Positions 60,801 to 64,000 of a DNA stretch of 64,000 bases are shown here, piece by piece; the stretch's first letter is position 1, and every line of letters begins with the position of its first letter. The DNA is from Paratinospora sagittata (Eukaryota; Streptophyta; Magnoliopsida; Ranunculales; Menispermaceae). The stretch covers positions 22,123,956 to 22,187,955 of the forward strand of contig CM069593.1 in assembly GCA_035771175.1 (NCBI GenBank), in the 5' to 3' direction. The translations under genes and the position numbers were made by a program. The notes under the pieces are model-generated. The model was not told the origin of the DNA and did not search any database. It saw nothing but the letters and a program-made list of their open reading frames with translations.

Positions 60801-61045
60801 TGGCACCCACAGAGTCTGCAAGGGCCAAGGCCCGATTACAGAGCCCGCTTGGAGTTGAGAAGCTAGAAACACCCGATAAGGGATCATCGGGATCTGTGAA
60901 AAAGAGGCTATCCTTCTCGGCTTCCCCGGCTGGGATGAGGCGGCATTCAGGTCCTCCCAAAATCGAGAGCCAATTGATCAAGGATATTGGTGTGAACAAC
61001 ACAGAACAAAGTGTAAGCAATGGAAGCAGTGGCGGGAGCCGGTAG
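57859..61045 (+). CDS. IQ67-domain calmodulin-binding protein, IQD2-like
   Basis: Exons 57859-57918, 58055-58411, 58990-59217, 59870-59989 and 60323-61045, all phase 0, give 495 residues. It starts [20 protein letters not shown]. Residues 57-70 include a nine-Pro run, followed by an Ala-rich stretch. The IQ67 domain (about 124-190) has [20 protein letters not shown] and then [18 protein letters not shown]; a phase-0 intron splits it after RGYL, as is characteristic of the family. Further conserved blocks are [35 protein letters not shown] and [20 protein letters not shown], closest to Arabidopsis IQD2/3/4 as I remember them. The family binds calmodulin and decorates microtubules, membranes or the nucleus as scaffolds. 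The exon 5 acceptor is a tandem TAGCAG, so an isoform without Gln256 is possible. Confidence 0.93.
58155..58197. repeat. In-frame CCA repeat encoding polyproline
   Basis: A run of CCA/CAC triplets in IQD exon 2 encodes the Pro run. The same repeat in another frame gives an apparent His run, and on the opposite strand a Trp run; these are artefacts. Confidence 0.9.
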
Positions 61046-62222
61046 TGCCACTAAGGATTCTTGCCATTCATTCCACTGGTTTGTCTTAGAAATTTAATTT
61101 GTTGTGCAGTAAGATTTGTTTGGTAGAGAGAATTAGAAACAACAGTTCATGGTGTTTATTGTTGGAGAATTCATGTTTCTTTGTTAGTACTGACAGTGCC
61201 TGGATGATGATGGGTTCTTAAAGAAGGGTCTGGTGGCAATCCAAGAAAAATGTGAGAAGAACCCATTAATAAACAGAAGGTGGTTGTTATTCTTTCTTCT
61301 TCTTCTTCTGTGCTTTTAGTTCTTTGCTTATTTGGAGGAAGTGTCCTCTTGTTATGATTGTGCAATGTTGTTTGTTATTTATTTAATGGTAAAATCCTTT
61401 CATTAAAATAGTGGGTGTGCCATTGCATCAGTTAGGCACTAAACATGATGTCCAGCTTCCAAATATCTCAGATTTTGCAATAAAGCTGCTTAGTGTATAA
61501 CATTGGCAAAAAAGGACAGAAATTTATATTAATTTAGTTTCTTTTCATTATTCTTTTAAGAATAATATGTTTTCTGAATAAAATCTTAATTTTTTTATTT
61601 GAGTAACCAAAATAAGTTTTTGGGTTTCCAAATATTTAAATATTTAATGTTGATTTTGAGTTTTTAAATTGTTAGATAAAATAAAACTGAATCACAAATC
61701 AAATATAGAATCATAATAATATTTAGTGATTGAGTTTTAATATTATAGCAAGTCAAATTGAACATAAACTACTAATATCTATGTAAAAATGTATTAATTT
61801 ATTTTTAACATGGGGTTGTTATGGGAATCTGCTTTCTTTATTGCGCTTGTTATAGGGAAAAATTTACAACATCGATCTGAATAAATTAATTAAAGGGCGT
61901 GCAAATTTAATCAAAATCCGCGTAATCCAATAGTATAGTTCAACCTAATTAAATATATAGCCAGTTTTTTCATTAGATGGTGTTGCAGTTGATTTAAAAA
62001 GAAAAAATAAATAAAATAAAACTCAGATATAATATTAGATATATGTTAATCATGAAAATAATGTTGAAAATAATAGGAAGCTTGTCATACTTGACGAGTA
62101 ACGTTAATGTAAAAAGCTTGTAAGACAAGCCACAGTTGCAGCATAAAGAGGTACAAGAAATCGTTAAGCCGTTAACGGCTACGTTTTTCCGCTCAAAAAC
62201 ACGCAGCCCTCTCTCTCTGGTC
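61046..62222. other. IQD 3'UTR and EXO5 promoter region
   Basis: Co-directional genes separated by 1.2 kb. A CTT repeat is present near 61291-61310. AT-rich DNA follows. The 5'UTR of EXO5 probably lies within 62130-62222. Confidence 0.5.
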
Positions 62223-63891
62223 ATGAAGAAGAAGAAACCTCTTGATAAATCTTCAAATTCAATCCCTGTTGAGATCGTAAGCGACGAAGAAATGGCTCTG
62301 ATGGAAGCCGCGTTTTCAGCGATCGGTACTGCTTCGTGTTCCCCTCGTTTGTCTCTCATTTCTGCCTGTTCCTCCTCTTCTCAGCTCCATCGTAGTAGTA
62401 GTAGTAGCAACGGCAGATCCATTGAATCAATTTCCCTTCTTTCCAAACGGAGATTTTCAGGTTCTTCGGAATCGGTTAAAACAGAGAAGGAGAAGGATAT
62501 CGAAGATTTTGGTGGTGGTGTTAAGGGTTGTTGTAGCCAGAAAAAGATTAGAGTGCCGGATTCGTTTTTGTTTAGGTTTCGGAGGAAACGAGGGCTTTCC
62601 GTCACCGACATAACCGCTTCGGTAAGCGACTAAGAGTTTTTCCGGTTTTTATTTTTTGGTTGTGGTTCGCCCTTTTGTTATTGATTCGAATGAGAATGAT
62701 GATTATTTCTATTGAAATCTTGTTTTTTTTACTGAATTTGCTGATGAATGGGACATGAAGATTGAAAGTTTTGTTCTTTCTTTTTTTCTTTCTATTTGGA
62801 CTGTGTTGTTAATTTAATTCTTGATTTTGGTGTAGTAAGTACCCATTTCTAATGGGCGATGATTTTTGAATTGAGAGTGGTGGTACCTAGGACCAACTCT
62901 AACCCCAGAAGTCTTAGGATCAAATCTCACCTTGCCAGGGAGAAGGCATTAGTATAGGACTTGGATGCCCACTGAGGGTGTCTCCTGCTCGGGTCACCAG
63001 GGGCTCACGGGATTAGCCGGGTGAAACTCTCAGTTCTCGAAAAAAGAAAGAAGAAGAGAAAAAAAAGGAGAGTAAAATCCCTTCAACTATCGCACCAAGG
63101 CTTGTTTTTCTTGCATTGGATCATCTAGTCATGCTAAATATTTCTTCTTGTCTAATGTGATAGGAGTGGTGTGAGAAGCAAATGGAATTTGTTCTCCTTC
63201 ATGGAAAGCCAAAAGCAACTGAAGCTATGAAAGCAGGAAGTAATCGCCATGTCAAACTTGAAGAAGAGGTAAGATTTCAAACTTAAAATATCATTATGTC
63301 TACATTTTTCACATGTTATTTTCTATTAATTCATGGTAAACTAGGTTACTTACGGATATTAAGTCCACTCACAACTTGCCTTTGAAATAGAGGGAGACTT
63401 GGTGTATGCTTCTGTTCTACCTCAATCTTGAATCTTATTTAAAGAACTCTTTGACACTACTCTACCAAGTAGATTGTGCTGTTTCAATTTATATCAGTCC
63501 AGGTTTTTTTTCATAAATATCTAGCCACCATGTAAATCTATTTAAAAACGGTTGGAAGTCAATAAGAGATCTGAAACTGGAGGCATTGATTCTATTCGTA
63601 CTTTCATTGAGGAATTAAATTCATCACTAGTTTATGTTGTCATTCAAAATTAGTTGATGATTTCCATGTCATTATTGTTAAAATTCTTTCTACCACAGTC
63701 TGCTGATGCCATCTTTTGCTTCTTTTTTTTTTTTCTTTTTTTTCTTTCATTTTCAATATATTGGGACAGGTTGTACAAAAGGTAAAAGTTCACGTTGAAG
63801 CGGTTGAAGATGCTTGGGCTGTGAAGTTCATGAATTTTATAGTTGGGGCAAATCAACTGCTATTTGAGGGATTGACCCGCGAACTTCCAGT
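62223..63891 (+). CDS. EXO5: Exonuclease V (EXO5), 5' three exons; gene continues off the right edge
   Basis: Exons 62223-62621, 63164-63268 and 63770-63891 encode residues 1-208 and leave phase 2 at the donor T|GTAAGT. It starts [20 protein letters not shown], then [13 protein letters not shown], a Ser-rich low-complexity stretch, [56 protein letters not shown] and [13 protein letters not shown]5 is a PD-(D/E)XK single-strand DNA exonuclease with a [4Fe-4S] cluster; Cys136 in EWCEKQ corresponds to the first cluster Cys of the family. The plant proteins are annotated as organellar or nuclear repair exonucleases. Catalytic residues lie beyond the window. The first ATG in the frame is 62223; the frame is open further upstream but lacks an ATG. 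Confidence 0.9.
62870..63060 (+). mobile_element. SINE in EXO5 intron 1
   Basis: Starts near GTGGTACCTAGGACCAACTC (62879). TTAGGATCAAATCTCACC (about 62928) is a diverged Pol III B box. The body includes GGATGCCCACTGAGGGTGTC and CACGGGATTAGCCGGGTGAA, and it ends with an A-rich tail (63039-63070). The layout matches tRNA-derived plant SINEs. The insertion is in the sense orientation and well away from both splice sites. Confidence 0.7.
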
Positions 63892-64000
63892 GTAAGTTGT
63901 CTAGTTTATGACAATTTTAATGTTTTCTTTGGCTCAGGTTTTTTAAAGTTTTTCTTTCGTCTTGCTTGAGCTCTCTACCTTTGGTCATTTTCCATGAAAG

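Noticed and set aside
62136..62222. Upstream start for EXO5
   Set aside because: The frame is open but starts at TTG; the first ATG is 62223 and leads directly into the conserved N-terminal region.

Overview
This is nuclear DNA from a plant, almost certainly a core eudicot. The genes have many short exons with GT..AG introns. The AT-rich spacers hold plant-type Copia, L1/RTE LINE, SINE, MITE and long gypsy-type LTR sequences, and every recognised protein belongs to a land-plant family. The flavour of the genes makes me suspect Cucurbitaceae, but the sequence alone does not prove it. All exon structures below were assembled by hand from splice signals, reading phase and remembered family resemblance.

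Layout. Positions 1-240 look like the 5' end of a leftward gene lying mostly outside the window. From 1680 to 21282 (minus strand) there is one very extended gene for the SART-1/Snu66 family splicing factor DOT2 (12 coding exons, 831 codons plus stop, 19.6 kb). Its introns carry an RTE-type LINE remnant, a SINE with a tandem duplication, a Tourist-like MITE and a full-length but decayed L1-type LINE (9882-16413) bounded by a 15-bp target duplication. From 22599 to 33872 there is an old Copia retrotransposon with both LTRs and an ATTTA target duplication. Two long solo LTRs, each with its own 5-bp duplication, are inserted in it: one just after the gag start codon, one just after the YVDD box of the reverse transcriptase. 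From 33878 to about 40900 lies gene-free, AT-rich repeat debris with nested MITE-like elements and a cluster of GAAACGCGTTTC-type palindromes.

The right half is gene-dense and mostly plus strand: elongation factor EF-1alpha (42804-44240, with a long 5'UTR intron that holds a damaged plastid-type tRNA-Leu(CAA) copy); the xylan synthase component IRX9 (47545-49522); a secreted vicilin-like cupin on the minus strand (50918-53978) with an antisense LINE tail in intron 4 and RY/ACGT elements in its promoter; an IQ67-domain calmodulin-binding protein of the IQD2 type (57859-61045); and the first three exons of Exonuclease V (62223 to beyond the right edge), with a SINE in intron 1.

The genes do not form a pathway. 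They cover splicing, translation, cell-wall synthesis, seed storage, calcium/microtubule signalling and DNA repair. I found no undescribed multi-gene system. The most unusual points are the DOT2 architecture, the double solo-LTR nest, the plastid-type tRNA in the EF-1alpha leader intron and the loss of the DxD motif in IRX9.
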